Shown: positions 34,703-45,912, counted from the first letter of the stretch. The stretch is 64,000 nucleotides of DNA from Diphasiastrum complanatum (GCA_029204225.1 CM055111.1:42534815-42598814); one strand, 5' to 3'. The notes: generated by a model from the letters alone, not told the origin. Translations and numbers: made by a program.

Positions 34703-36143
34703 TCAAGGGTACACTTGATCAAAAAAAAATACTGGTCTTCGCTTGATTGTTATCAAATTTATAGGTGCTGTAGCTGGTGGTGGCTTTGGTCTTGCTGGAC
34801 AGTCTTTATAGCAATGCCCATAACCACAGTCACGACAGAATGGTACAATTTTTTTTTTATTTGGACATTCTGCGACTCTGTGATTTTCTCCACATGCAAA
34901 GCATCCAAGCGGTGCTCTAGTCCAGTTTCTAGATGCTTGTTGTTGCACGACAGCATAAATAGCATATTGTTCTAAAGATCCACCTTCTTGATCATTACCA
35001 TAGTTCCATTGCTCAACACTTCTGTACGGTTCTGGTTCCATCAAATTGGCAGGCGGAGTGGAGTGCTTTGGTGGGGCAGATAAGGCTAAACGCTCCGGAT
35101 ATCCAAGAGCAGATTGTCTAGGTCTAGCTGCTGGATTTTCTCCATAATGTGATTCTCGATATCCTATTTGGGCATACCGTTGCTGAATTATCCGAGGATT
35201 GAAGTTGCAAAAAGCAGTCTCATGATTGGGCGAATTACACAAATGGCATACACTGATTTCCATTCATTTTTTCAATTGAGGACACTCATTCACTATGTGA
35301 TTTCATGTACAATAGAACACCAGACATTTTTCCTAGTAGGAAAAGTCTTCGCAAACTTCTCAGGTTCCTTGTTCGCTTTTCCATGGAAATCTTTCAATCC
35401 TTTGATCTTCTCATCAAATTGCAACTGCAACTTTTCCATCTGTTTCTACTGGTTCTTTCCAAGTTTCTCGAACTCATTGAGCATCATTTCTGGAGTAGCA
35501 TTGACATTTGTTGATGCAATCGTGGTGGATGTCGTAGTGGTCTGCCCTGCTATATAAGACAACATACTGATATTCGGCTCATCAACTGAATCTTCATCCT
35601 CCTCCTGAATTGCATCATGCATAGCATTCTGCAACATTGCATACTCATTATGGCGTTTCAGCTCATGTCTGATCCGTTTAGGTAGACCTGACAAAAACCA
35701 CATATTCATGGCATTTTCGTTAATCAAATCAGGCTCGCACTCATATCTGAGGCGTTTCACCCTTTCAATGTAATCTTGAACCATTTTTGTTTTCCCATAT
35801 TTAATTTAATTAAAAGTAGAAAAAGGTCTTCCATAAACTTCCGTGGTTTGAACCGTGTGATAAGGGCTCTTTTAACAACCTCCCAATCTGTACGTTCAGT
35901 TTCATCTTGATTATAGTACCAATCTTGTGCTCCTGTTAAGGCCATAGGAAAAAGCTTAAGTTTATGTCGAAGAAAAATCTTGCCATAGACTTCAGAATAT
36001 TCAGCATAGATTTGAAGAAATCTAACTGGATTGGTTAATCCATTGTATTTGGGTAGATCCAAACGGGGTGCTCTTCTAACAATGATTGGATTGACTTCAT
36101 GAGAAGCACCTCCAGGAGCAGCTCCAAGGGCAGCCATTTTCAC
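34703..36143 (-). pseudogene. gag: Ty3/gypsy gag with several zinc knuckles (element A)
   Basis: Three frames in order: 36143-35757 (gag core, RRAPRLDLPKYNGLTNPVRF, LFPMALTGAQDWYYNQDE), 35784-35446 (RVKRLRYECEPDLINENA, WFLSGLPKRIRHELKR) and 35263-34703. The last has three CCHC-type motifs: CHLCNSPNHETAFC, CFACGENHRVAEC and CRDCGYGHCYKDC. A further decayed one is detectable near 35300 by comparison with element F. Frameshifts lie near 35770 and 35280-35440. Most gypsy gags have one or two knuckles, so this family has an unusually extended nucleic-acid-binding tail. Confidence 0.85.
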
Positions 36144-37393
36144 AGATTCAAATTAGGCAGACAATGAGATTGGACCTAGATTTTTCAATCAAAACTATCT
36201 CAGATAAGATCTGCTAGATCTATTCCACTTTTAAGAATCTGATTTATATATCGTGAAAAGAATTTCGAAATTCAATCAATTGATACTTCCCAAAAAATGA
36301 AAAATTTCTCAGAATCCAAATCAAAATGTATCAGATTTGACCCAAATTTTGACAGAGACTTGATCTAGAAAATCAGAATCTAAAATTAGTATTGGCGAAG
36401 GTTCCCTAGGTGAAGATTGGCTCGGCGAAGGTTTAGAAGTGCTATTTTGGAAGAAAAAAAAAAAACTCTCTGATCAATTTTTCTGACAACCTCTAGGAAA
36501 ATAAACTTTGCTAAACTCTCAGATGCAAAATCTGACAAAGATAAAACTAGGGTAAAGCCGGCGAAGGTTTTTGATAAAAGAAAACACAATTTATGTAGTT
36601 TGGCGAGGGTAAAATTCAAGATTTTCTATGATCTGGACAAGAAGAATCTTCGTCAAACTAAAAAATAGTATTTTACTATAAATAAAATATTCTAGAAACT
36701 TTTCTCATCAAGCTAAGGCTTCCTAGATTCAAATGACCAAGCCTTTTATGCCACAGTTCAGTTTGCGACGAAGGTTTTGGTGAATGATCAAGAGTAATAC
36801 TGGTATTTTTGCAAAAAAATAACTTTTTGACAAAAATATGGCAATATGACAACTGATCCTCTGAAAAACCTTCTATTTTTGGTATTATTCTTCGCCGACC
36901 TGGTAGTAGATAAATTTGAATCACACCTATGCACAGTGAATCGGGCGAAGGTTGTTTTTCTATATTTTTAGGGTTTTAATAATTTTTTGTATTTTTCTGA
37001 TGTTTCTGAAAATCTGCTGGGAATTAATCTTCGCCCTTCAAACTGAGGTTCTGTGATCAAAACCGAAAGTGTCTGCAACTCAATGAAGGTTTCCTGAAAG
37101 AGGGCAAAAAGTTATCAGCTCTAATGACGATTTTTGTCTCCTTTTGACCAAAATCTGACAGATTTGACTAATTTTTGTTGTTTTTTCTGATATCTCAGAT
37201 CCAAATGGATCTTAAGATTGGTGATATGAATAGCTTTCATTGTTTCTGAATCAAATTAGATTTTAAACAAGCAAATCCACTCAAATCAAGAAAAATCACT
37301 CCCAAACTAACCCTAAATGCAGATCTAACACTATTCATGCAACAACAAGATGCCTAACAACAAACATGCTGCAAACTGAAAAATTGGTGTAGA
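36144..37393 (-). other. Leader of gypsy element A with recurrent GGCGAAGGT motif
   Basis: Untranslated region between primer site and gag. GGCGAAGGT occurs at 36394-36402, 36424-36432, 36560-36568 and 36944-36952, with many near copies in both orientations. Element F has the same pattern in its leader (57730-58370). No long frame is present. Confidence 0.65.
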
Positions 37394-37411
37394 TCCCCGG
37401 CAACGGTGCCA
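37394..37411 (-). other. Primer-binding site, tRNA-Asp type (element A)
   Basis: The element strand reads TGGCACCGTTGCCGGGGA, one transition from the plant tRNA-Asp complement, four bases from the LTR. Confidence 0.8.
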
Positions 37412-37415
37412 AAAT

Positions 37416-38143
37416 TGTAGTGGGTTTCTTTCCTTGCCTAACCTCAAACCAAGATCTAGTCAATCTAGCATCAAAGAGACGAAGTTAGTTGTCACGTGTA
37501 GATTCGTTTCCATGAGAGCGATAGTATAGTTTAGATTTCAGCATGAATAAAGATCCACATCTGACTCTAACATCCATTAACCCTAAACATTAACACTACA
37601 TCCATTAACACTAGATTCACAACAAAGATAGCTTACTCTTTCTCTCTCATAAAAAGTATAATAACATGCAATCCCAATAACAATCAAATTCAACAGTTAG
37701 CAAAATCCATATAAAACATGAGAGATGGAGGAAAAGTGATAAAGAGCAAGGACATTCATCAATCCATTTCACAAGAGAACCAATTTGCTTTATTGAAATG
37801 AGGAAATGAACATCTGTAGGAACTTGAGTTGGTCCCTTTTTATAGTAGAGAGGAGGACCCTGGCCTCTGAATCCTATTGGTCCATTTCTGCCTCCTTAAT
37901 TATTCAAATTTAAAAAAGAGTGGGAACCATCCAAATTAGAGGAAAACCCAAGTTTATTCAGTAACTTGACATTTAGGCCCTGCGACTTTAAAAGTCTTGC
38001 AAAAAGGCCTAAAGTCCTTTTATTGACTTTCTAATCAAATAACTATGTGATCATCGGGTTGGACTTACACACACAGGGTGCCAAATCCCTCTCACTTATT
38101 AACTAGGGTTAGGGTTGCCTTGGGATCCGCAAACCCTCCAACA
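37416..38143 (-). repeat. 5' LTR of gypsy element A
   Basis: 728 bp, TGTAGTGGGT ... CCCTCCAACA, matching 14728-15460 (about 40 differences by hand count) and the reversed 56637-57395. It contains telomere-like TTAGGGTTAGGG near its outer edge. Confidence 0.9.
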
Positions 38144-38584
38144 AATGCAATTCCAACACGATCAATTCAAACTACTATCAAAGGTTTTATATGTCCCTAA
38201 ACTCTCTACAAATCTATTATCAGTAAGTAGAATTGCATATTTAGGTCATAAGGTAGAATTCAAATCTGATCAATGCAAAATTATTGATAGGAGTAATAAG
38301 ATCCTTGCCTCGGCAAGAGGCATGATTACTTATATAGATTGGCACATTGTTATTCTGAGTCAAGTCAGTCTTTGAAAACCTCTGTTCTCGTCAATAAAAC
38401 ATTACTATGGCATCATCGCTTAGGACACCTGAATTATGCATTTGTTTTGAACATTTCCAGACAATCCATGGTTCTTGATCTCAACTATCCTTCTGGTAAG
38501 GTCGAGCTCCATGTCTGCATAGCTGCATCTTTTGAAAGCGGACTAGGATTCCTTTTCGATCGAGTCAAAGGCATGCAACAATAG
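38144..38584 (+). pseudogene. pol: Copia protease/pre-integrase remnant, 3' half of the split element
   Basis: Resumes the frame that ended at 14727: QFQHDQFKLLSKVLYVPKLS, NLLSVSRIAYLGHKVEF, KIIDRSNKILASARG, then after a frameshift the pre-integrase motif LLWHHRLGHLNY. Stops appear after about 38450, and the sequence breaks at 38584, where a copia LTR fragment begins. Integrase and reverse transcriptase are absent on this side. Confidence 0.82.
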
Positions 38585-38586
38585 GT

Positions 38587-39415
38587 CTGTTAGATGTTTC
38601 GCAAAAAGCCGACACTATCGCGTTTTTGCGACACTGTCACATGTGGCAGTTTTAGTTCATTTATGCAGAGTAACAGTTTTAGTTCAATTATGCAGACAGA
38701 CTGTTTATGGCCAAGTTTCACCGCTTATCAGCAATCAAATTCTGAGACGGAACTAAATGAATGCCAACGGACTCCAGCCAACTGGCAATCGTGTTTGAAG
38801 ACCTAATTACTTAGTATAAATCAGCTATTCATATATCTCAATTATCATCTAAAAATGTTATTGTGAATTGTGAAGGTGTTGAGTGTTATTACACGACGCT
38901 TCCTACGCTCTCATCAAGCAGATCGTTCACAATTAGAAAGTATTGTTGTTAGCTCTTTATCAAGCTTTCAAGCTCGAATTCTCTTGAGCATTCTAGCTGA
39001 GTCTTTTAGAGATTTATTTTACAGTTGCTATTGTGCTATTGCTTATCAGCAGAGCTGCTTATTATCAGACTTATTCTCAGTTACTCAGAGACAGCTTATA
39101 GTGTGTGGTTTCTATCTGCTATTGTCTTGCACTCATTAGCATCTGATTTTGTTTTTCTGAATCAATACTATTTCTTATTGCGTTCAGTATATGTCAGAAT
39201 GCATGCATCTCTGTATTGCTTTTGTAATTGGTAGAAATTGTGTAAGAATTCAATACTTTATGTTTGGCTACGTAATCACTTAGTATCTAGCAAAAGTTAG
39301 TTGCTAAAGATTGGACGTGATTTCCATGACTACTGGTTTGTTCAATTTTTTATAGGCGTAGATATGCATTGGAAGTAGGAAGTTTCCGCTTTCCACTAGC
39401 TACCTATTTCAGACA
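38587..39415 (+). repeat. Copia LTR, 5'-truncated, plus orientation
   Basis: About 830 bp related to 40828-42045 (inverted) and to 54980-56616 (same orientation, minus an insertion). It ends TATTTCAGACA, like the others. The upstream part with short tandem repeats, seen in the other copies, is missing here. It may be the 3' LTR of the split copia element after an internal deletion. Confidence 0.75.
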
Positions 39416-40827
39416 AAGAGTACTACAACCCTAAGTTTCACTCTTCTTGCTCTCTCCGGCACTCTCTCTTGCCTTTTGCTCTCCTGGTTGGCTTCTCTAC
39501 TACTTCTCTACTACTGTCATCCTTGCTTGGAGAGGAGGAAACATGTGTAAGCTTTGCGGAAGAGTATTCGAGTGGAGTTTATTGCAATCACATGTAAGAA
39601 GGCTATGGTCCTTTTGCTTGAATGATCGTTTGCAAAGGGAAAGCATTATTAGTTTCTTACTTCCGAGATACATGCATGGAAGCAAATATTTGCGGCTGAT
39701 TGCTCAACAGCGATAATACACACTACTTCAGGTATGAAACTTATCACCTTGCTGTTCTTATTTGATTCTGACAGCGATTTGCTACCAAGAGATGGTGTAG
39801 CAACTATGCACATAAACTTGTGCCGCTGACAGCCGCTTCAATCGATGCGGATTTGCTCACACAACTTGACAATACCACTTCACGTGGATAACTGCTTTAC
39901 CTTCTGCGGATTTACATACGCTGTTAGCGTGATTACTTCATGCTGTGAGTATGAGTACTTCACACTAATTGCTCCATTTGAAGAGCAATGGATATTTTGG
40001 TTTCCGCTACAGTTCTAATTGAACCATCGCTACCCACATATTTGTAAAAAAAGGAATACATTGATAAACATTGTGCTTCTCTATAAAGGCACTTCGTAGG
40101 AGGCCGCCCTCAATGAGTTTGCTCATACTCTTGCATAATGATCGTGATTAAAGTGTATGTGCTAACATATATGAAAGAGGAGCACGTTTTCTGCTGGTGT
40201 ATGAATACTTGCTTATATTTAAAGCATGAATGGTTGTTTTTGTTGATAACTACAATGATTTGAAGAAAAGAGAAATGTATATACTATAAGGTTTTCTACA
40301 TTCAAGCAGAAGTTAGTTTTGAAGCTTATTGCTATGTCATCTTTTTACACACATACGCTAGCTCTGACGATTCTAGTTTACTTAAGTCTAAGTTAAACAC
40401 TACTGCAAAATGACGTTGTCATATTATAAAGGCTGCACTACCATTAATTCGTCTCTCAGTGTTGGTTCAATAGCACAAAAACTGGGTTTTGCTTAAAATT
40501 TTGGAAGATGGGTAGCTCACAAGAGATCACCTCACCTCGCATTCAAGTATGAAGTTCAATGATTATGTTTGAACAGGTAGTATTGCTCCATACTACCATG
40601 CAGTTCTTTATGACGTTTGGAACGACACTTTTTACGTGAAAAGTTTTTTGTCAGCCGGAAAAGTAATTACGTTCCATATTGTAAATCTTTATAATTACGT
40701 TTCTCATCCTTGAAAAGTTTGTTTTGGTTAAATAGTGAAAGTGATGCCTATATAAGTAAGCCATGGCTATTTTCAGAGGTGGATTTTGATGGGCTATGGA
40801 TTTGCCCAAGCCTGCAACTGCCCGGAT
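39416..40827. other. Spacer between inverted LTRs
   Basis: 1.4 kb without retroelement motifs. A plus-strand frame at 39447-39716 includes CKLCGRVFEWSLLQSH, which has a zinc-finger-like Cys-Cys...His start, with a good GTAAGA splice donor right after it. The evidence is too thin to call a gene. Confidence 0.3.
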
Positions 40828-42045
40828 TGTCAGAAATAAGTAGATAACGGAATGCAAAAAACTTCCTACTTCCAATGCATGACTACGCCTATCAAAAATT
40901 AAACAAAGCAGTAGTGATGCAAATCACGTTCAATCTTTAGCAACTAACTTCCACTAGATACTAAGTGATTACGTAGCCAAACATAAAGTATTGAATTCTC
41001 AAACAATTTCTATCAGTTACAAAAGCAATACAGAGATGCATGCATTCTGACATATACTAAACGCAATAAGAAATAGTATTGATTCAGAAAAACAAAATCA
41101 GATGCTAATGAGTGCAAGACAATAGCGAATAGAAACTGCGCACTCTAAGTTGTCTCCGAGTAACTGAGAATAAGTCTGATAATAAGCAGCTCCGCTGATA
41201 AGCAGTAGCGCAATAGCAACTCTAAACAAATCTCTAAAAGACTGAGCTAGAATGCTCAAGAGAGTTCAAGCTTGAAAGCTTGATAGAGAGCTAACTACAA
41301 TATTTTCTGATTGTGAACGATCTGCTTGATGAGAGCGTAGGAAGCATCATGTAATAACACTCAACTCCTTCACAATTCACAATAACATTTTCAGAGGATA
41401 ATTGAGATGTATGAATAGCTTATTTATACTAAGTAATTAGGTCGTCAAATGCGATTGCCAGTTGGCTGGAGTCCGCGATTGCTGATAAGCGGTGAAAATT
41501 GGCCGTAAACAGTTTGTCTGCATAAATGAACTAAAACTATTACTCTGCAGAAATGAACTAAAACTGCCACAAGCGATAGTGTCGCAAAAAGGTGACAGTG
41601 TTGGTGTTTTGCGAAAAAAAAATGACAATGTCTTAAGATCTCATGTCCTTCAAATTTGAGGTAGCCCCACACTTTGCCAGAGTCATTTCCTTAACATTTG
41701 AGGCACTTTAAAAAAAATGCAAAAAATGCGACTCTAAATTTTTATTCGTAATTCCTGACATATGAAAAATGCGAAAAAAGTGACACTGCATTTTTACACG
41801 AGATTCCTGACAGACGACAATGTCGCAAAAATGTGAAAAATGCGACACTGTAATTTTACTTGTAATTTCTGACAGGCGACACTGTTAGGGTTGTAGAGAG
41901 AGAAAATGCGACACTGTTGTCAAACTCCGTGTATTTCTACAGATTGTGTATAAACACTTGTAATTCTGCAGACTGTATAAAAACACAGAAAAATCCGCAA
42001 AACTGGATAAACAATGGATGAGGATTAAAAAAGATAAAAGACTGT
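40828..42045 (-). repeat. Copia LTR (3'), minus orientation, with upstream tandem repeats
   Basis: Element-strand end TATTTCTGACA at 40828; the far end is near 42045, where the reverse transcriptase frame stops making sense. 41690-41890 holds roughly four degenerate 50-60-bp repeats around ATTCCTGACA and GCGACACTGT. The matching copy is 54555-56616. Confidence 0.72.
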
Positions 42046-43375
42046 TGCACTGCTTTGAAGTAAACATTAGAATTTGAAGAGCCTGGCATGTAGCCATGAT
42101 CAATAAGGAAAGTATTGATCCTTTGAAACCATGCTCGAGCAGATTGCTTCAAGCCATAAAGTGTCTTATGGAGTTTACACACATGATTGTGTTTACCCTT
42201 GATAATATAACCTTCGGGTTACACCATGTAAATGTCCTCTTCAATAATTCCATTGAGATATGAAGTCTGTATATCCATTTGATGTATTTCCAAATCTGTT
42301 GCAGCAGCAAATGATAGCAAAAGTCGAATAGAAGAATGCCTGACTACTGGACTGAAGGCCTCAGTGTAATCAACATTGTATACTTGATAAAATCCTCTAG
42401 CAACAAGTCGTGCCTTTCTCCTGTTGATGCTTCCATTTGCATTGTACGTGACTTTGAAAATACATTTGCAATCAACTACATTTCTACTAGCAGGTAATTC
42501 GACAATTGTCCATGTCTGGTTCTTGATAAGAGATGAATACTCTTTATCCAGAGATCCGAATCAGGCTGACTGAGTGCCTCTTTGACAGACATCGACTCAA
42601 AAACAAGCTAGGCTACAGACTTGTCGATATATCGGTTAGGTGGTCTGCTTGCTCTTGAAGATCTTTTGGGTAGTAGAGGAAGTTGATCATTTCCATCAAA
42701 CTGTAGTTGCAGATCTGCAACATCATCATCTTCTAATTCGCCATTAATTTGTTGTTCATCAAGAGTAGATGAGCTTGGACCTTCAATGGGAATAGTCGAC
42801 TGAGGAACTGGAAAGTTCAATATGTCAGGAGAATCTGACAGGTCGGCTACATGGGCATTGTCTTTTTCTTTGAGGTCTTGAAACTAATCTTCGATGAAGA
42901 TGACATCCCGACTAGTGAATATCTTTGACTCGATGGGATCGAACAACTTGTAGGCTTGATCTGAAGTAGTGTAGCTGATGAAAATACATTTGATACTCTA
43001 GAAGTCGAGCTTCTTCATGAGATTGTGAGGAATCTGTGCAGAAGCAGTACGTCCAAAAACTCGTAAGTTTGATAGAGGAGGTTTGGTACCTGTCCAAACT
43101 TCGAATGGTGTTTTGTATAAGAGACCTTTAGTAGGACATCTGTTTTGAATATAAGTTGCTATGGAAACAGCTTCAGCCTAGAAGGACGTCGGAAGTGTCG
43201 CATGTGATAACATGCACTTTGCCGATTCGACTAAGGTTCTGTTCTTTCTCTTAGCAACACCATTTGACTGAGGCAAATAGGAGGTAATGTATTGTTGTTG
43301 AATGCCATTGTTAAAGCAGTACTCCTTGAATTCGGTGGAGATGTATTCTCCCCCATTATCTGACCTTAGTGGAGA
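42046..43375 (-). pseudogene. pol: Copia integrase and partial reverse transcriptase remnant
   Basis: Reading leftward: integrase core from 43375 (LRSDNGGEYISTEFKEYCFN, LPQSNGVAKRKNRTLVE), integrase C-terminus and linker (to about 42608, with an acidic stretch GELEDDDVADLQLQFD), then the start of reverse transcriptase up to KLHKTLYGLKQSARAWFQRI and DHGYMPGSSNSNVYF at about 42060. There the polymerase breaks off before its active site and LTR sequence follows. Frameshifts and stops occur throughout. The integrase N-terminal half is cut at 43375 by unrelated plus-strand sequence. Confidence 0.82.
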
Positions 43376-44161
43376 TGTAATCCAAACGTTGGGATTCCAA
43401 ACAACGGCGAAACCATCCATGGAAGCGGCACGCCATACGACCATAACTACCTGAAGCCCTTCCTTGAAGATGATGGTACGACAACCATTTTCACAAACGA
43501 TGGCTATGCAATCCGTTGTATCAACAAGGACAAAGAGCTATGAGAAGCGGCGGAGTTATTGCACATGCGCATCGAAGTCCAGAACCCAATAATGGACTGC
43601 TTTCCACCCAGTAATCTATTCGCCCTATCTTTCGTGATGGGGGAGCAAGACATCCAACACTACAACTAGGCGACAAGATGACAAAGAAACTACAAGCAAC
43701 TTTGAAGGCCAAGAAAGCAGTGACCAAGGTAGGATACATCTTGGCAAAGGTCCTCACTCACCAGCTAGGAGCCCACTATGCAGATCACATCCGTGACATC
43801 CAGGCCAAATATCCAGATGTGCCGCACCAAGCCACCCAGTGCACAAACCTTCAAGCGCTTATTGCCTGAAGGTGAATCACCTACGAGAATCACGCACCGC
43901 AGAAAATCCAGCAAAGCAGCCAAGTCTCAAGAAGCTGATATAGCCAACAACGCAGATCCACAACAAATAGATCCACAACAAACAGATGCGCAAGAAGTAG
44001 ATGTTGAGGATATTGGAGGCGATGGCTTTGGGGGAGATGACTTGGGCACCTTTGACCACACCTTGGTGGCCCAGTACTCCGCTCAACTAGCAGCCATTCT
44101 TACCAATATGGCCTGTCCAGCAACAATCACTACAACAACAGGCCTACCAATACAGAAGTAG
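43376..44161 (+). pseudogene. Unassigned GC-richer coding remnant
   Basis: Plus-strand translation gives a protein-like sequence of about 260 residues across two or three frames: NVGIPNNGETIHGSGTPYDH, FLEDDGTTTIFTNDGYAIRC, then 43678-43869 (MTKKLQATLKAKKAVTKVGY) and 43778-44161 (repeat DPQQIDPQQTDAQEVD, acidic Gly-rich tail). One in-frame TAG and two frameshifts are visible. GC is about 50%, well above the flanks. The left edge coincides with the break in the copia integrase. It may be an accessory frame of a gypsy element or captured host sequence. Confidence 0.45.
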
Positions 44162-44870
44162 AGTGGATTCGATCTTTGCCGCCAATTTGGGAATTGACTA
44201 AGTGGATCTCTGCGATGAACCTGCGTAGCTTAGGATGATTCTGAAGAGGTTTCTATTGCCAACCGGACGCCATGATGTGATGTGGCACTCAAGTGGTCGA
44301 TAGTATGGGCTTGTGTAAACACACTGGAGAGAGTAGAAGCAAGTGTGAACTGAAAAATTCTGTCTGAATTTTGTGAAAATTTTTGGGTGAGTCTCTCCAG
44401 CACACACATAGAAAGAACTCGCTCAAAGGTAGGGCCCTCTATTTATAGCCTTATGTGACAAAGAACTCGCCGGCACAGAGGGAAATCCATCTATACGGAT
44501 TGTGAATTTTGCTGACGTGATAGAGGGTCTATGTGAGTGTGTTTTTATTAACCAGTTTTGTTAAGAGTTTCATAGTATGATCAACTGACTGTGGCCGAGT
44601 TCTAAATGTTGTCTGCGAATTTTGACCATGATTGTAGGTAGTTGTGCGTTGTTTCATGTTTTGATAGCTCGAACCCGTTTGAAATCCACTTAACTCTGAT
44701 TCTGACAAAAACAATAGCCAATGAAAATTCGTCGAACCCAAATTTAGCATTTTTTCAGACAGTGGGCGAGTTCCTAGTGGCCTGTGCGAATTTGTTTTGA
44801 GCTCTCTGCATAGTGTGCGAGTTTCCTCCTTGACGTTTCTCAATAGCAAACATGTCCACCGTCACCCCCC
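44162..44870 (-). repeat. LTR-like region with reverse-strand TATA box
   Basis: The minus strand carries GGCTATAAATAGAGG (44436-44450), a good plant TATA context, and the block has several GCGAGTT / AACTCGC motifs. No second copy, primer site or termini could be fixed. Confidence 0.3.
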
Positions 44871-45113
44871 TTCATTTATTTTTTTCACATGAAATTGAAA
44901 TCTATGTGGAAAATATTTTTTCCTATTCAAAATCTTGTATATTTCAACATGCAATTTTTACACTGCCACTACTTGTCTAATGTTTATAAAGTTTTAGCAA
45001 AACATTGATGCAAGCTATATAGTTGGACCACATACTACAAGGGCCAACGCAATAAATGATATTCACAATTTAGAAGGTATTAAAGATGCTCACATTCCCT
45101 GTAAATTATTTTC
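44871..45113. other. AT-rich spacer
   Basis: Nothing recognised between the LTR-like block and the possible CACTA element. Confidence 0.3.
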
Positions 45114-45285
45114 ACTACAACACCAAAGACATATAATGACGTTTAAGGTCTTTTTAGCAACAGAAACACCATAAACAAATGTCCCTATAACGTCGATATT
45201 GTTAATTTTAAACGTCGCTCGTTGACATTTAAAGCGACAGAAAAGACAAGGTTATCGACACTTTTGCGAATGTCATTTAGTGAAA
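45114..45285. mobile_element. Possible CACTA-type miniature element
   Basis: 172 bp starting CACTACAAC and ending TTTAGTG, with recurring ACGTC / GCGAC motifs inside, the usual subterminal pattern of plant CACTA elements. The termini beyond the first five bases match poorly and no 3-bp target duplication is evident. Confidence 0.3.
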
Positions 45286-45912
45286 ATTAGTTATCGCATG
45301 GCATTTTTTAGGATCTCTTATTTGAATGTTAGTTTTCAGCAAACACTTAGAATCAAATCTTCTTTGTTTCTACCCAATAATAGCCACTAAAGATAGTAGC
45401 TCCCCGAAGCAGCCACAAGAATAATGGAGTTCTCCTTCGCCAAGCTTCTCCAAATCCACCTCCTACTAATGTCCCATACCACCATCATGAGGGGGAAGAA
45501 CAGAGACCTCTCCTCACCAAACTTGCCAAGAGCAAAATGATATAGAGGAGAGAAGGAGTCTTCCTCACGCATGTGCACTTGCATGAGCTAGAGTGAGAGG
45601 AACTGCATGCATTTGGTTGCATGGGACCCTGGATCCTCCAAATGTAAAAATATCACCTTAGACCCCTTAACCTTGACATCCTCAAGGTTAATAATTATTA
45701 TTCATCTTGGGCCCTAGTGTGACTTGTCATTCCAAGTCCAACTTCATGGGTACTAGACCTAGTTAAGTCTAATACTTATGTTAGGTTTCCTAAACAATAC
45801 CCTCTAGGTAATTAGCCATAGCACTTTAGGTTCCTTATATTATTTCCACCTCAATTTAATTTTTTCCTAAAAAAAAATTAGGAAATTTCCTTTTCAAAAA
45901 GGACACATCTTC
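45286..45912 (-). repeat. Possible 3' LTR of the chromovirus
   Basis: Lies directly downstream of the chromodomain end. The element strand reads TGAGAAGA then TGTGTCC, which could be a short polypurine tract and LTR start. No second copy is available to confirm. Confidence 0.3.

Larger units (their letters stand above)
14728..38143 (-). mobile_element. Nested Ty3/gypsy element A with internal insertions
   Basis: The outer boundaries are two LTRs of one family in the same orientation (14728-15460 and 37416-38143), flanked by AATGT on the left and AATGC on the right, a 5-bp target duplication with one transition. The interrupted copia frame joins across it. From right to left the order is 5' LTR, tRNA-Asp primer site, leader, gag, protease, RT, RNase H, integrase, extra coding region, nested foreign material, polypurine tract and 3' LTR. 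By hand count the two LTRs differ at roughly 40 of about 715 aligned positions plus two indels, so this is not a recent insertion. Span is 23.4 kb, much of it later insertions. Confidence 0.85.

Noticed and set aside
38100..38120. Interstitial telomere tract
   Set aside because: Only about two repeat units, and fixed within an LTR family rather than a telomere array.
39542..39620. Zinc-finger gene from the CKLCGRVFEWSLLQSH motif
   Set aside because: Only half a C2H2 finger, no second histidine in frame and no supporting exon structure.
44436..44450. Promoter of a host gene on the minus strand
   Set aside because: A good TATA box, but no downstream coding frame; more likely part of an LTR.
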